Positions 28,522 to 38,236 of a stretch of DNA of 64,000 bases are shown here, in pieces. The DNA comes from a bacterium (GTDB taxonomy: Bacteria; Actinomycetota; Acidimicrobiia; Acidimicrobiales; Bin134). The DNA is taken from contig JAPOTT010000032.1 in NCBI GenBank assembly GCA_026709025.1, positions 1 through 64,000 on the forward strand, given 5' to 3'. Within the stretch, counting starts at the first letter, position 1. Every line of letters begins with the position of its first letter. The translations under genes and the position numbers were made by a program. The notes beneath the pieces were generated by a model, which ran no database searches, was not told the DNA's origin, and saw only the letters and a list, made by a program, of their open reading frames with translations.

Positions 28522-30012
28522 ATGAGGCTGCCCTCGGTTCCCTTGCCTGTGGCCATCAGAGCGGCTCGTAGTGCTAGCCGCCTATCGCAACGGCTAGGAC
28601 GTGGCGGGGGTACCACCATTGGTGGATTGATGTTGGGCCAGCTGCGTCCTGAAGCCACTGCCGAGATGTCAGCCGAGCTAAGACAAGGAGTGCTTTTGGT
28701 GTCGGGTACCAACGGCAAAACCACCACAGCTCGCCTAATCAGGGCTGCATTAGATGCAAGCGGCTACAAGGTGGCAGCAAACACTGCTGGTTCCAATCTC
28801 GAGCGGGGTGTGGCTACTGCTTTGTTGGGTGCTCACAGCGCAGATATGGCTTTGTTTGAGGTGGACGAAGCCGCTCTATCGGATGTTAGCGCTAAGACCG
28901 TGCCCCGTGTGGTTGTGTTGTTGAACCTGTTTAGAGACCAGCTAGACCGCTTTGGCGAACTCGATAAGCTGCTTGAGCAGTGGCATCAAACTATGCTTCG
29001 GCTGCCTGAATCCACCACGGTGGTTTACAACGCCGATGATCCCGCGTTGGCCTACATCGTAGCTAACAGTGATGCAGATCACATTCGCAAGGTTGCTTTT
29101 GGAGTTGATGATTCCCGATTGAATCGCAAAAAACTGCCCCATGCTGCTGATTCAGCTTGGTGTCGGTTTTGTGGGCGCTTGCGCCCAACTAGCTCTAACA
29201 ACACCTCTACAGAACCTAAAGAATGTTCTGGAGACAATAAAGACCACGCGCGCCAAACAGGCGGTTACGTACCTCTTCAGTATGACACCGTAACGATTGG
29301 GCATTTAGGACGCTGGTCTTGCCCCAGGTGTGGTGTGCAGCGCCCTTTCCTCGATGTAGCTGCAACCAAAATCGAACTGCACGGCCTAAGCGGCCAGCGC
29401 ATATCTGTAACCACTCCACAAGGGCCAAGAGAGGTATCGTTGCGTCTACCGGGACTTCACAACGCCTACAACGCCTTGGCCGCAGTGGCTTGTGCGCATG
29501 CTATAGAACTAGACCCAGAGGTTGTGGGGCCCGCGTTAGCCAAGCGACAAGCCGCATTTGGACGCGCGGAGCGTATCAGCATCGGTCAAATGCACATAAC
29601 CACGCTCTTGGCAAAGAACCCGGCTGGTGCTAACGAGAACATCCACACCATGTTGGCAACCAAACAGCAGTTGCATTTGTTGTTGCTGCTAAACGATCGC
29701 ACCGCCGATGGCCGAGACGTTTCTTGGATTTGGGATGTGGATTACGAACTGTTGCTGAAAGATAACCGTCTTGGCAGCCTCACCGTTGGCGGAGACCGTG
29801 CCTACGACATGGCCCTTCGGTTTTACTACGGTGGCTTTGGTTTAAACCACATTAACGTGGTGCCAGACATAGCTACTGCGCTTGATTCCGGGTTAGCAGC
29901 GGCCGGGCCCAACGGCGATCTCTTCGTGCTGCCCACATACACAGCGTTGCTAGAGTTTCAAGACATCCTTACAACACGAGGCTTGGTGCCCGCATTTTGG
30001 GAGGACAGTTGA
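28522..30012 (+). CDS. murT: lipid II isoglutaminyl synthase, Mur-ligase-like subunit
   Basis: VLLVSGTNGKTTTARLIRAAL; Cys4 zinc ribbon (CRFC...CPRC); C-terminal WIWDVDYELLL; followed by gatD. Confidence 0.93.
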   Translation: MRLPSVPLPVAIRAARSASRLSQRLGRGGGTTIGGLMLGQLRPEATAEMSAELRQGVLLVSGTNGKTTTARLIRAALDASGYKVAANTAGSNLERGVATALLGAHSADMALFEVDEAALSDVSAKTVPRVVVLLNLFRDQLDRFGELDKLLEQWHQTMLRLPESTTVVYNADDPALAYIVANSDADHIRKVAFGVDDSRLNRKKLPHAADSAWCRFCGRLRPTSSNNTSTEPKECSGDNKDHARQTGGYVPLQYDTVTIGHLGRWSCPRCGVQRPFLDVAATKIELHGLSGQRISVTTPQGPREVSLRLPGLHNAYNALAAVACAHAIELDPEVVGPALAKRQAAFGRAERISIGQMHITTLLAKNPAGANENIHTMLATKQQLHLLLLLNDRTADGRDVSWIWDVDYELLLKDNRLGSLTVGGDRAYDMALRFYYGGFGLNHINVVPDIATALDSGLAAAGPNGDLFVLPTYTALLEFQDILTTRGLVPAFWEDS

Positions 30013-30056
30013 GCCTCGCTGATTCGTCCGCTCCTCATGTCAGCTTGCAGCCAGCA

Positions 30057-30788
30057 ATGAGCATCTGCCACCTGTACCCCCAGCAAATGAACATCTACGC
30101 CGATAGGGGCAACATAGCGGTGCTGAGCCAGCGCTTAGCATGGAGAGGGTTGGGTGCAGAACTCAAAGAAGTGCATTTTGGTGATCCGATTCCAGATGAC
30201 TGCAACATCTACTACCTCGGTGGAGGCCAAGACAGCGATCAGCTCGCAGTGGCTGAAGATCTTTGCGGACATGGCCGCTCCGAGCCCCTAAAGATTGCCG
30301 CAGCTAGCGGAGCTGTCATCCTGGGGGTGTGCGGAGGGTATCAACTCTTGGGCCACGCTTATACTACATCTGCTGGACAGCGGGTGGCTGGTGTGGGTTT
30401 GTTAGATATAGAAACCACCGCTGGTAGCACTCGTTTGATTGGAGATGTTGTGGCCGAAGCAACTCTGGTGGGCACAACCCATACTGTGGTGGGTTATGAG
30501 AACCATGCTGGTCGCACTCACCTCGGGCCGGGTTGTACCCCTTTTGCCAACCTACAGTTTGGTTACGGCAACAACGGCAGCGATGGTTGTGAAGGTGCAA
30601 TCTCTGGACGAACGCTTGGTACCTACCTTCACGGCCCTCTGCTTCCAAAAAATCCTTGGCTAGCCGATACGCTATTAGCGTGGTCGCTGACACATGCGGG
30701 TGCATCGTCAGAATTGAAACCTCTAGACGATCAACTTGAGCACACAGCACATGCAGTAGCTAAGGCCAGAGCAGGACAAAAAAGATGA
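30057..30788 (+). CDS. gatD: lipid II isoglutaminyl synthase, glutamine amidotransferase subunit (track ORF begins upstream at 29997)
   Basis: MSICHLYPQQMNIYADRGNIAVLSQRL; YYLGGGQDSDQ; VILGVCGGYQLLG; GTYLHGPLLPKNP. Confidence 0.93.
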   Translation: MSICHLYPQQMNIYADRGNIAVLSQRLAWRGLGAELKEVHFGDPIPDDCNIYYLGGGQDSDQLAVAEDLCGHGRSEPLKIAAASGAVILGVCGGYQLLGHAYTTSAGQRVAGVGLLDIETTAGSTRLIGDVVAEATLVGTTHTVVGYENHAGRTHLGPGCTPFANLQFGYGNNGSDGCEGAISGRTLGTYLHGPLLPKNPWLADTLLAWSLTHAGASSELKPLDDQLEHTAHAVAKARAGQKR

Positions 30789-31726
30789 AACCCCGCCCAA
30801 TCATTATTGACACAGACCCTGGCCAAGACGATGCCTTAGCCATTCTGGCTGCTTTAGCAAGCCCCGACCTAGAGGTGCTAGGGGTAACGGCTGTTGCAGG
30901 CAACGTGCCGTTGGATCTAACCGCACCTAATGCCCTCAAAATATGCGAGCTAGCTGGACGAACTGACGTGGCGGTTTTTGCGGGCTGCGATCGTCCACTG
31001 CAACGCGATCTGATAACCGCTGAGCATGTTCACGGTAAAACGGGCATCGACGGAGCCGACTTGCCAGAACCTGCTGCATCGCTGCAACCCCAACACGGCG
31101 TGGACTGGATAACCAACACGCTGGCCGCTGCCCAAGAGCGTGAGATCACCATCTGTCCGGTGGGCCCTATGACCAATTTAGCTAGCGTGTTACAGGCCAG
31201 CCCCGAACTTGCCATGCACATTCGTGAAATTGTGTGCATGGGAGGAGCTTTTTTTGCGGGTGGCAACACCACCCCTACTGCTGAGTTTAATGTGTTTGTA
31301 GACCCTGAGGCTGCACAGGTTGTCCTACATAGTGGAGCACCGGTCACCATGTTTCCTTTGGATGTCACACACAAGGCGTTGATGTCGCGCCACTGGATCC
31401 AACAGGTACGGGCTTTGGGTACGCGCACCAGCATTGCTGCTGTTGGCATGTTGGAGTTTTATGAACGCTTTGACGTGGACAAGTACGGCACTTATGGGGG
31501 GCCTCTGCACGACCCTAATGTGATTGCCTATCTGCTGCGCCCCGATCTGTACGCTGGTCGTCATTGCAACGTAGAAGTAGATACTCGTTCTGGGCTTACC
31601 TTGGGGATGACCGTGGTGGACTTTTGGGGGGTGTCTGGGCGACCTGCTAACTGCCAATACATTACTGAGGTTGACTCTGATGGCTTCTACGCCTTGTTGT
31701 TGGAACTCCTCAGCAAACTGCCCTAG
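30785..31726 (+). CDS. inosine/uridine-preferring nucleoside hydrolase
   Basis: IIIDTDPGQDDALAILAALASPDLEVLGVTAVAGN; AEFNVFVDPEAAQVV. Confidence 0.92.
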   Translation: MKPRPIIIDTDPGQDDALAILAALASPDLEVLGVTAVAGNVPLDLTAPNALKICELAGRTDVAVFAGCDRPLQRDLITAEHVHGKTGIDGADLPEPAASLQPQHGVDWITNTLAAAQEREITICPVGPMTNLASVLQASPELAMHIREIVCMGGAFFAGGNTTPTAEFNVFVDPEAAQVVLHSGAPVTMFPLDVTHKALMSRHWIQQVRALGTRTSIAAVGMLEFYERFDVDKYGTYGGPLHDPNVIAYLLRPDLYAGRHCNVEVDTRSGLTLGMTVVDFWGVSGRPANCQYITEVDSDGFYALLLELLSKLP

Positions 31727-31744
31727 TTGAGCTGTACTTAAGGC

Positions 31745-32425
31745 ATGTCCACCATCGTTGGTTTTTTTGTTTTCTTGTTGATCATGTTGAGCTTGGCGGC
31801 TTTGGCCATCATTTTGGATTGGATGGGCAAACCCATTCGCCGCTCCTTTCGTCCCCGCACGGCAGGCACGCCAGCCTGGTTGCTCACAGACGAGCAATCA
31901 GCCTCAGACAGCCCGGAGCCGCTAGCTACCGATGCGTCTTTGGCTGCTCTAGCTTCTCAGGCTGAAGCTGCCGCTCCGACTGGAGTTAGTGCCGAAGCTG
32001 GTGCTGTTATGCAGGCTGGAGTCGTTATGCAATCTGAGGGTGCTATACAGGTTGGGGACGTGGAACCTCAACCCCCCGAGGTTTCTGGTGTGGCTCCCAC
32101 AGCGGCTCCACCGGCTACCCCGCCTTCATGGCAGCCGGGTGAATCCATCTTCAAGCTAACCCCCAGAGGCACTCCCCCCACCATCGCTGCGGTACGCAGG
32201 CGTTACTGGAAGAACCTCTCAGAGCGGCCTGCTTCGGTTTTGTTTGGCGAACCAAACCAAATACTTATGTCCATCGGTCAAGCCCCGCAGCGCTTTAATC
32301 CCCGTATCGGCGCGCTTGAAGATCTGCAGCTGCCCGAAGAGATGTTGCGCTTTTGTTGGGCCACCAAACGGCGACCCACTCCTGCTTGGGGTGATCAAGG
32401 CCTCGACCCCTACGCCAGCCCGTGA
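31745..32425 (+). CDS. hypothetical protein with N-terminal TM helix and low-complexity linker
   Basis: ORF with hydrophobic N-terminus, repetitive A/P/V/Q-rich middle and folded-looking tail; GTGA overlap with next ORF. Confidence 0.6.
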   Translation: MSTIVGFFVFLLIMLSLAALAIILDWMGKPIRRSFRPRTAGTPAWLLTDEQSASDSPEPLATDASLAALASQAEAAAPTGVSAEAGAVMQAGVVMQSEGAIQVGDVEPQPPEVSGVAPTAAPPATPPSWQPGESIFKLTPRGTPPTIAAVRRRYWKNLSERPASVLFGEPNQILMSIGQAPQRFNPRIGALEDLQLPEEMLRFCWATKRRPTPAWGDQGLDPYASP

Positions 32426-32880
32426 GCGATACATCTGCCTTCAGCCAAGCCTTTGCCGAGGGTATAGGCAGCCTGCAATATGAGGGCCAAGAGGTGCGGC
32501 CTTTGCTATTGCTGGCCGTCAACGAAAACAGCAAAATCAGGGTACACAGAGTGGGAGCCCGCGCTGATCGCCGTCAAGCCTTGAAGCTAGCTGCTGTGAA
32601 CGGCACCTTGGAGTTGGAGGGTATTTCCGCGGAGATAATTTCTTTGTGGTGCGATACAAGCCCCGAAACTGTGGAGTTGCTGGTACAAGGGCCACAGGTG
32701 CGGCGCGTGGAGGTGTGGAATGCCTGGGATTTAGGAGGTTTGGAAACGGCGTGGCTGGGCAATGCGGGCATCATCCTAGAAGCCACCCAAAAGCACCTTA
32801 CCCTGCATTGCAGCGATGGTATTGGCCCGCCTAGCTTCAGCGACCTAACAGTAGAAATCTCAATCGCCAACCCAACTTAA
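32422..32880 (+). CDS. hypothetical protein
   Basis: 152-aa ORF coupled to the preceding gene, ends just before tRNA-Gln; no family recognised. Confidence 0.55.
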   Translation: MSDTSAFSQAFAEGIGSLQYEGQEVRPLLLLAVNENSKIRVHRVGARADRRQALKLAAVNGTLELEGISAEIISLWCDTSPETVELLVQGPQVRRVEVWNAWDLGGLETAWLGNAGIILEATQKHLTLHCSDGIGPPSFSDLTVEISIANPT

Positions 32881-32885
32881 TTGAA

Positions 32886-32960
32886 TGGCTCGGGAGGGAG
32901 GACTTGAACCCCCAATATCGGGACCAGAACCCGGTGTGTTGCCAATTACACCACTCCCGA
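32886..32960 (-). tRNA. tRNA-Gln (anticodon CTG)
   Basis: Reverse strand TCGGGAGTGGTGTAATTGGCAACACACCGGGTTCTGGTCCCGATATTGGGGGTTCAAGTCCTCCCTCCCGAGCCA; loop TTCTGGT; CCA encoded. Confidence 0.95.
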
Positions 32961-33045
32961 ATGCAATGCTCAGTGTACTACCCTCATGTTGCACAAGCTG
33001 AACCATTTCGCACAACTCCCCACCCACCCGTACCAACAGCGCACT

Positions 33046-33561
33046 TTAGAATGAAGGCTCAGGTGCGCTACAGGTTGCACGTAATTTGGATGCCAACATA
33101 CTTGCTAGACTGGTTGCTTGTTGTATATTGCCTGTCGCAGTTTCTAACTTTGCGGATGTCTGAGGCGAGGTATCGACAGGCCGCAGATTGTTTAGCACCG
33201 CTAAAGTAGCCTGAAAGTGCAATGCTAACGATTCAACGTAGTTCAGTAAGACCATCTCCTCCCTATCTGAGTTAGGGGTAGCAGATTGCCCGGCAATCTC
33301 ATCTGTGTATCTCACACCCCAAACCGATCGTTCTGCTCTGGCCTCGCTTGCGGATAATTGCAACTCTTGGTGCCTTGCGCTATCAATAGGCACTAATAGC
33401 TCCCATGGCATCTCTGCCCAAGCCTGATCAGCGTTTCTGATGCTCTCACCAGCACCGATCCAATCTCCAGCATCCCACCAAGCATCTGTGCAAGGCGTAG
33501 CGGTTGAACACCCAGGTAGTAGCAGTAGCAACACAAGCACCCCAACTACCAAACGAATCAT
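33046..33561 (-). CDS. putative lipoprotein (track start is 33624)
   Basis: MIRLVVGVLVLLLLLPGCSTATPC: signal peptide with lipobox LPGC. Confidence 0.65.
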   Translation of the reverse strand: MIRLVVGVLVLLLLLPGCSTATPCTDAWWDAGDWIGAGESIRNADQAWAEMPWELLVPIDSARHQELQLSASEARAERSVWGVRYTDEIAGQSATPNSDREEMVLLNYVESLALHFQATLAVLNNLRPVDTSPQTSAKLETATGNIQQATSLASMLASKLRATCSAPEPSF

Positions 33562-33646
33562 TATCACCACCCAACCACACTCACTAGTAGGGTTAAGTAA
33601 GGCATAGAAAATTACAATGCTCAAACAGAGGTTAACATCTGCCCGG

Positions 33647-35011
33647 TTAACTGGTCTCTGTGGTGAGGCGGGTATGGGCGGTTTGGAGGCGGCGGAGCAC
33701 TTCTTGGCGGGTTAGGTGGCGCACCATGGGTTCAAAGAGCGGAGGGCCAACTGACCGGCCTGTTACGGCCACCCGAACGGGTGCTTGAGCTTTAGAACGG
33801 TTCACGCCGTTGGCTTCACCTACAGAAAATACTGTTTCTTTTACAGCGTCTGGGTCCCAAGAGCAGTTTGCTAGTGCGGCAATAGCACCAGCCAATATCT
33901 CTTCAGCAGCTTTGCCCCGTACCACTGCTTTGTCCCAAGATGCTTCGTCGGTAATTGGATCGGGGCAAAACAGCCAATCTATCTGCGGCACAATATCGTC
34001 TAGGGTTCGTAGCTTTTCTTGCACCAACCCAACCATGTCGGCCACAACGCTAAGGCTAAAACGCTCGGGCGGCCACGGTACTTGGCTGGTTTGCAAATGC
34101 GCTACTAGGGCCTCCAACAGGTCGGCTGAGCTGAGCTGCCGTATGTACACACCGTTGAAGTGCTGTAACTTGGCAACATCAAAGAATGCCGAGGCTTTGT
34201 TTACATCCTCCAAGCGGAACTGCTCGATGATCTCAGACATAGGCCGGATCTCTAACTCGTCACGCGGCCCCCAGCCCAAAAGGGCCAAGTAGTTAGCCAT
34301 TGCAGAGGCCAAATAACCCTGCTTTCTGTAGCTCTCTAGCGACACATCATCACGGCGTTTGGCGAGTTTCTTGCGTTGTTCGTTTACCAAAAGGGGCAGA
34401 TGGGCATAAACCGGCGGTGTAGCTCCTAGCGCCTCGGCTAGCAGCACGGCTCGCGGCGCGCTAGATAACAAATCCTCACCACGAATGGCGTGGGTGATAG
34501 ACATATCGGCATCATCCACCGCATTAGCCAGCACAAAGGTGGGCGATCCATCAGAGCGCCAAATCACAAAGTCGCCAAGCTGGGAATGATCCACCGCCAC
34601 CTCTCCACGCACAACGTCACCAATGTGCGTGATGCCGCTCGGTGTCCTAAAGCGCACCGCTTTACCGGCAGACATCGTAGTGCCAGCTAGTTCATTGTTG
34701 TCGGTGTCGCACAAGTAAGCCAGACCCTCATTCAGCAACTGCTGTACCGCCTCACGATGCCGTTCTTTACGCTCCGACTGGTAGTAGGGCCCTTCGTCGT
34801 AATCAATACCCAGCCAGCTGAGATATTCAAAGATGGCATTAGTTAGCTCGGGACGGTTGCGGTTTTCGTCGGTGTCTTCGATACGCAGCACCATAACTCC
34901 ACCCACAGAACGGGCATACAACCAGTTGAAAAGAGCCGTGCGGGCCGAGCCCACATGCAGATAGCCGGTGGGTGAGGGCGCAAACCTCACCCTCACACTA
35001 GGTGTAGTCAC
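33647..35011 (-). CDS. gltX: glutamyl-tRNA synthetase (likely GTG start 35011; track start 35071)
   Basis: VRVRFAPSPTGYLHVGSARTALFNWLYA; KKLAKRRDDVSL; GTG at 35011 overlaps the upstream ORF stop (GTGA). Confidence 0.95.
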   Translation of the reverse strand: MTTPSVRVRFAPSPTGYLHVGSARTALFNWLYARSVGGVMVLRIEDTDENRNRPELTNAIFEYLSWLGIDYDEGPYYQSERKERHREAVQQLLNEGLAYLCDTDNNELAGTTMSAGKAVRFRTPSGITHIGDVVRGEVAVDHSQLGDFVIWRSDGSPTFVLANAVDDADMSITHAIRGEDLLSSAPRAVLLAEALGATPPVYAHLPLLVNEQRKKLAKRRDDVSLESYRKQGYLASAMANYLALLGWGPRDELEIRPMSEIIEQFRLEDVNKASAFFDVAKLQHFNGVYIRQLSSADLLEALVAHLQTSQVPWPPERFSLSVVADMVGLVQEKLRTLDDIVPQIDWLFCPDPITDEASWDKAVVRGKAAEEILAGAIAALANCSWDPDAVKETVFSVGEANGVNRSKAQAPVRVAVTGRSVGPPLFEPMVRHLTRQEVLRRLQTAHTRLTTETS

Positions 35012-35556
35012 CCCGTGGTGTGCTGGGTCGTTGGGTGCTGGGCCATGAGCTGTAGCCGTTGTGCTTCGCACACAGATTCAACCTCCAAAGGCGATATCCG
35101 CAACATCTCAGCGCTCACGATATCCACCAAATGGCGGACGTGGGCGTAGTGATGTGGGTGCCGCAGCCCCGCAAACAGCTCTCTACGCCACGCCAAGAAC
35201 GCCTCCGTAGGCTCAGGTGCCAGAAAACCGAACAGCCTAAATGCCAGCTCCACATCAGCCAAGATGGGAGCACGACCAAAACAAGCTGCCCGCTTGAGCG
35301 CCACGCCCACAGCACCCGCAACAGCATCGCTGGAGTTTTCGCTTGAACTTAACAACAACTTGCCTTCAAACCGCCGGGCCAAAGCTAAGGCATAGCCCTG
35401 ATCTGGCCCCGGCACACCCAAGCCGTTACCCAAAGGTTGGTGATCGCTCAGATCGCCTGGGCGATTTGCTACCCAAGAATCGGCCAGGCGCGGCGGCGAC
35501 ACGTAATGGCGCTGTTTGGCTGGCGTGGTTGTGGGCACATAATCGGGCGCTGCCAT
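35008..35556 (-). CDS. hypothetical protein translationally coupled to gltX
   Basis: 182-aa ORF; GTGA overlap with gltX. Confidence 0.6.
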   Translation of the reverse strand: MAAPDYVPTTTPAKQRHYVSPPRLADSWVANRPGDLSDHQPLGNGLGVPGPDQGYALALARRFEGKLLLSSSENSSDAVAGAVGVALKRAACFGRAPILADVELAFRLFGFLAPEPTEAFLAWRRELFAGLRHPHHYAHVRHLVDIVSAEMLRISPLEVESVCEAQRLQLMAQHPTTQHTTG

Positions 35557-35563
35557 AGCTGCA

Positions 35564-37255
35564 TCAGCCTTTCATATAAGGGGTTATCCCGGCTTGGAGC
35601 AACCCAAACACCAAGCTGTCCACCAGAGCTTGCCAACTGGCCTCCACGATGTTGGTAGACACTCCTATGGTTGTCCATACCCGATCTCCACTAGCTGAGT
35701 CGATCATTACTCTAGTAACAGCCGCAGTACCCGATGCAGTGTCTAGCACCCTCACCTTGTAATCAATGAGCGAGATAGAACGTAACTCAGGGTAGCGGTG
35801 AGCCAACGTCAACATTAGTGCAGCATGCAATGCATCCACAGGCCCATTGCCTTCGCCGGTTGCTACAATGCGCTCACCTTGCACATGGAGCTTGACGGTA
35901 GCCTCCGTATCTACATCCACTGCCACCTCATTCCAAGCCCTAGCCCCAGTACCCGAGCGGTGATCAGTAGACACTCTGAATGACTCCAACTCAAAATAAG
36001 GCTGCTTCCAACCCGAAGCAGCCCTCATCAACAACTCTAGAGAAGCATCGGCAACCTCAAAGTGATATCCAGCATGTTCTAGCTTCTTGAGGGTGTCCAC
36101 GATCTCCCCCACTGCCTTGCCGCTTAACTCCAACCCCATCTCAGCAGCTTTGAGCTCCACGGTAGACCTGCCAGCCATCTCTGAAACCACAAAACGAGAG
36201 CCGTTACCCACAGCCGAAGGGTCTATGTGCTCATAGGCATCGGGTCTGCGGGCTATTGCGCTGGTGTGCAGCCCCGCTTTGTGCGCAAACGCAGACGACC
36301 CAACGTAAGGTTGTTGTGGATCGGGGGTGAAGTTCACCAACTCCGCCACATGATGTGACACTGCGGTAAGGTGTTCTAGGCGATCTTGCGGCACGGTTGC
36401 CACGCCCATCTTCAAGCTTAAGTTGGCAATAATGGGCACTAAATTGCAGTTGCCGGTGCGCTCGCCATAACCGTTGATCGTGCCTTGTACTTGCGTAGCA
36501 CCAGCGCGTACTCCTGCTAGGGCGTTAGCTACCCCACAGCCCGTGTCGTTGTGCAAATGCACACCAACGGGCGTATCTAGGTAGTCCACCACCGCACCCA
36601 CAATCTGTTCCACGTGCGTTGGCAACGATCCGCCGTTGGTGTCGCAAAGCACCAAGCGATCCGCTCCTGCCAAAGCTGCGGCCTCTAAAACAGCCAAGCT
36701 GTAGCCGGGGTTATTTTGGTAGCCGTCAAAGAAGTGCTCGGCATCAAAGAAAACCTGCATGCCTTGGTCTTTGAGAAACCGTATCGAATCGGCCACCATC
36801 GCCACACCCTCATCTAAGGTGGCACGCAACGCTTCTAGAACATGGTAATCCCAGCATTTGCCCACAATGCAGGCCACCTCGGTGCCCGAGGCCACCAAAT
36901 TAGCCAAGGTAAGGTCTTCGTCTGTTCGGCCCTTGACACGACGGGTAGATCCAAAAGACACCAGAGTGCTTGTGGCAAGATGCAGTTCTGTACGAGCCCG
37001 TTGAAAGAACTCATCATCTTTGGGGTTAGAACCAGGCCAGCCACCTTCAATGTAATGAACACCTAGCTCATCTAGCTGAACGGAGATACGCAGCTTGTCT
37101 TGCACCGAGAGGGATATGCCGCGCAGCTGGCTACCGTCACGCAAGGTGGTGTCGTAAATCTCCACAGCTTCGGGCAACGGGCGCGGTGCGGTTGGGGCCT
37201 CAGCAGTAGACATGTTCATTCCACGTATTCGTTCCAATGGCTGTACTGGGCACAA
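35564..37255 (-). CDS. cimA: citramalate synthase (true start probably ~37213-37219)
   Basis: VEIYDTTLRDGSQLRGISLSVQDKLRISVQLDELGVHYIEGGWPGSNPKDDEFF; C-terminal LeuA-dimer-like regulatory domain. Confidence 0.9.
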   Translation of the reverse strand: MCPVQPLERIRGMNMSTAEAPTAPRPLPEAVEIYDTTLRDGSQLRGISLSVQDKLRISVQLDELGVHYIEGGWPGSNPKDDEFFQRARTELHLATSTLVSFGSTRRVKGRTDEDLTLANLVASGTEVACIVGKCWDYHVLEALRATLDEGVAMVADSIRFLKDQGMQVFFDAEHFFDGYQNNPGYSLAVLEAAALAGADRLVLCDTNGGSLPTHVEQIVGAVVDYLDTPVGVHLHNDTGCGVANALAGVRAGATQVQGTINGYGERTGNCNLVPIIANLSLKMGVATVPQDRLEHLTAVSHHVAELVNFTPDPQQPYVGSSAFAHKAGLHTSAIARRPDAYEHIDPSAVGNGSRFVVSEMAGRSTVELKAAEMGLELSGKAVGEIVDTLKKLEHAGYHFEVADASLELLMRAASGWKQPYFELESFRVSTDHRSGTGARAWNEVAVDVDTEATVKLHVQGERIVATGEGNGPVDALHAALMLTLAHRYPELRSISLIDYKVRVLDTASGTAAVTRVMIDSASGDRVWTTIGVSTNIVEASWQALVDSLVFGLLQAGITPYMKG

Positions 37256-38133
37256 CGTCCCCGCACAGCTTCAGAGAACAGCTCTTGAATCTTGCGTGTG
37301 ATGGGACCAGGATCGCCAATTTCACGGTCGTCCACCGAGCGGATGGGCACAACCTCCGCCGCAGTGCCCGACAAGAAAGCTTCGTCGGCTAGGTATAGGT
37401 CGCTGCGCAAGAGGTTGTCTGTCACATACCCAATGCCCAAATCCGAGGCCATCTGGCTAATGGCATCTTGGGTTATGCCTGCTAGGGCCCCCACAGATGT
37501 TGGAGGGGTGATGATGGTGCCGTCGCGAACCACGAACAAGTTTTCGCCGGTACATTCGCTAACGAAACCTTGAGGCGACAACAACACCGCCTCGTCGTAA
37601 CCAGCCTTTACCGCTTGCACTTTGGCTAGCTGGCTGTTGATGTAGTGCCCACAACCCTTAGCGGCAGTGGGCATGGAGTTGGGGTCGTGACGTTGCCATG
37701 AGCTAACCATCAAGCGTACGCCTTGTTGGATGCCCTCATCGCCGAGGTAGGCACCCCACGGCCACACTGCAATGGCTACGTTCACCTGACAGGGCAGCGG
37801 ATTGAGGCCCATCTCGCCGTAACCCAGATAAGCCAGAGGCCGCACATAGCAGCTAGACAGGTTGTTGACGCGCACGGTTTCCTTAGTGGCTTCTACTAGC
37901 TCTTCTAGGGTGTAGGGAATATCGATCTGCAATATCTTGGCGCTTGCAAACAGGCGGCGTATGTGGGGCGTAAGTCGAAAAACCGCAGCACCACGATCTG
38001 TTTCATAGGCCCGTATGCCCTCAAACACGCCGTTCCCGTAATGCAATGTGTGGGTGAGCACATGCACTGTGGCATCAGCCCAGTTCACCAGTTCACCATC
38101 CATCCACACTTTGTCTGTGGTCTTGATTGGCAT
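37216..38133 (-). CDS. ilvE: branched-chain amino acid aminotransferase
   Basis: KVWMDGELVNWADATVHVLTHTLHYGNGVFEGIRAY; FLSGTAAEVVPI. Confidence 0.94.
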   Translation of the reverse strand: MPIKTTDKVWMDGELVNWADATVHVLTHTLHYGNGVFEGIRAYETDRGAAVFRLTPHIRRLFASAKILQIDIPYTLEELVEATKETVRVNNLSSCYVRPLAYLGYGEMGLNPLPCQVNVAIAVWPWGAYLGDEGIQQGVRLMVSSWQRHDPNSMPTAAKGCGHYINSQLAKVQAVKAGYDEAVLLSPQGFVSECTGENLFVVRDGTIITPPTSVGALAGITQDAISQMASDLGIGYVTDNLLRSDLYLADEAFLSGTAAEVVPIRSVDDREIGDPGPITRKIQELFSEAVRGRCAQYSHWNEYVE

Positions 38134-38236
38134 GTTTGTTCAGTTCCTTTCTGACTTGATATTTATGGGATTGATGTTTGTGGGGTGGCTATCTGCGATC
38201 ATTTTGTTGGGTGAGTTGGTATAGGTACCTACAAGC

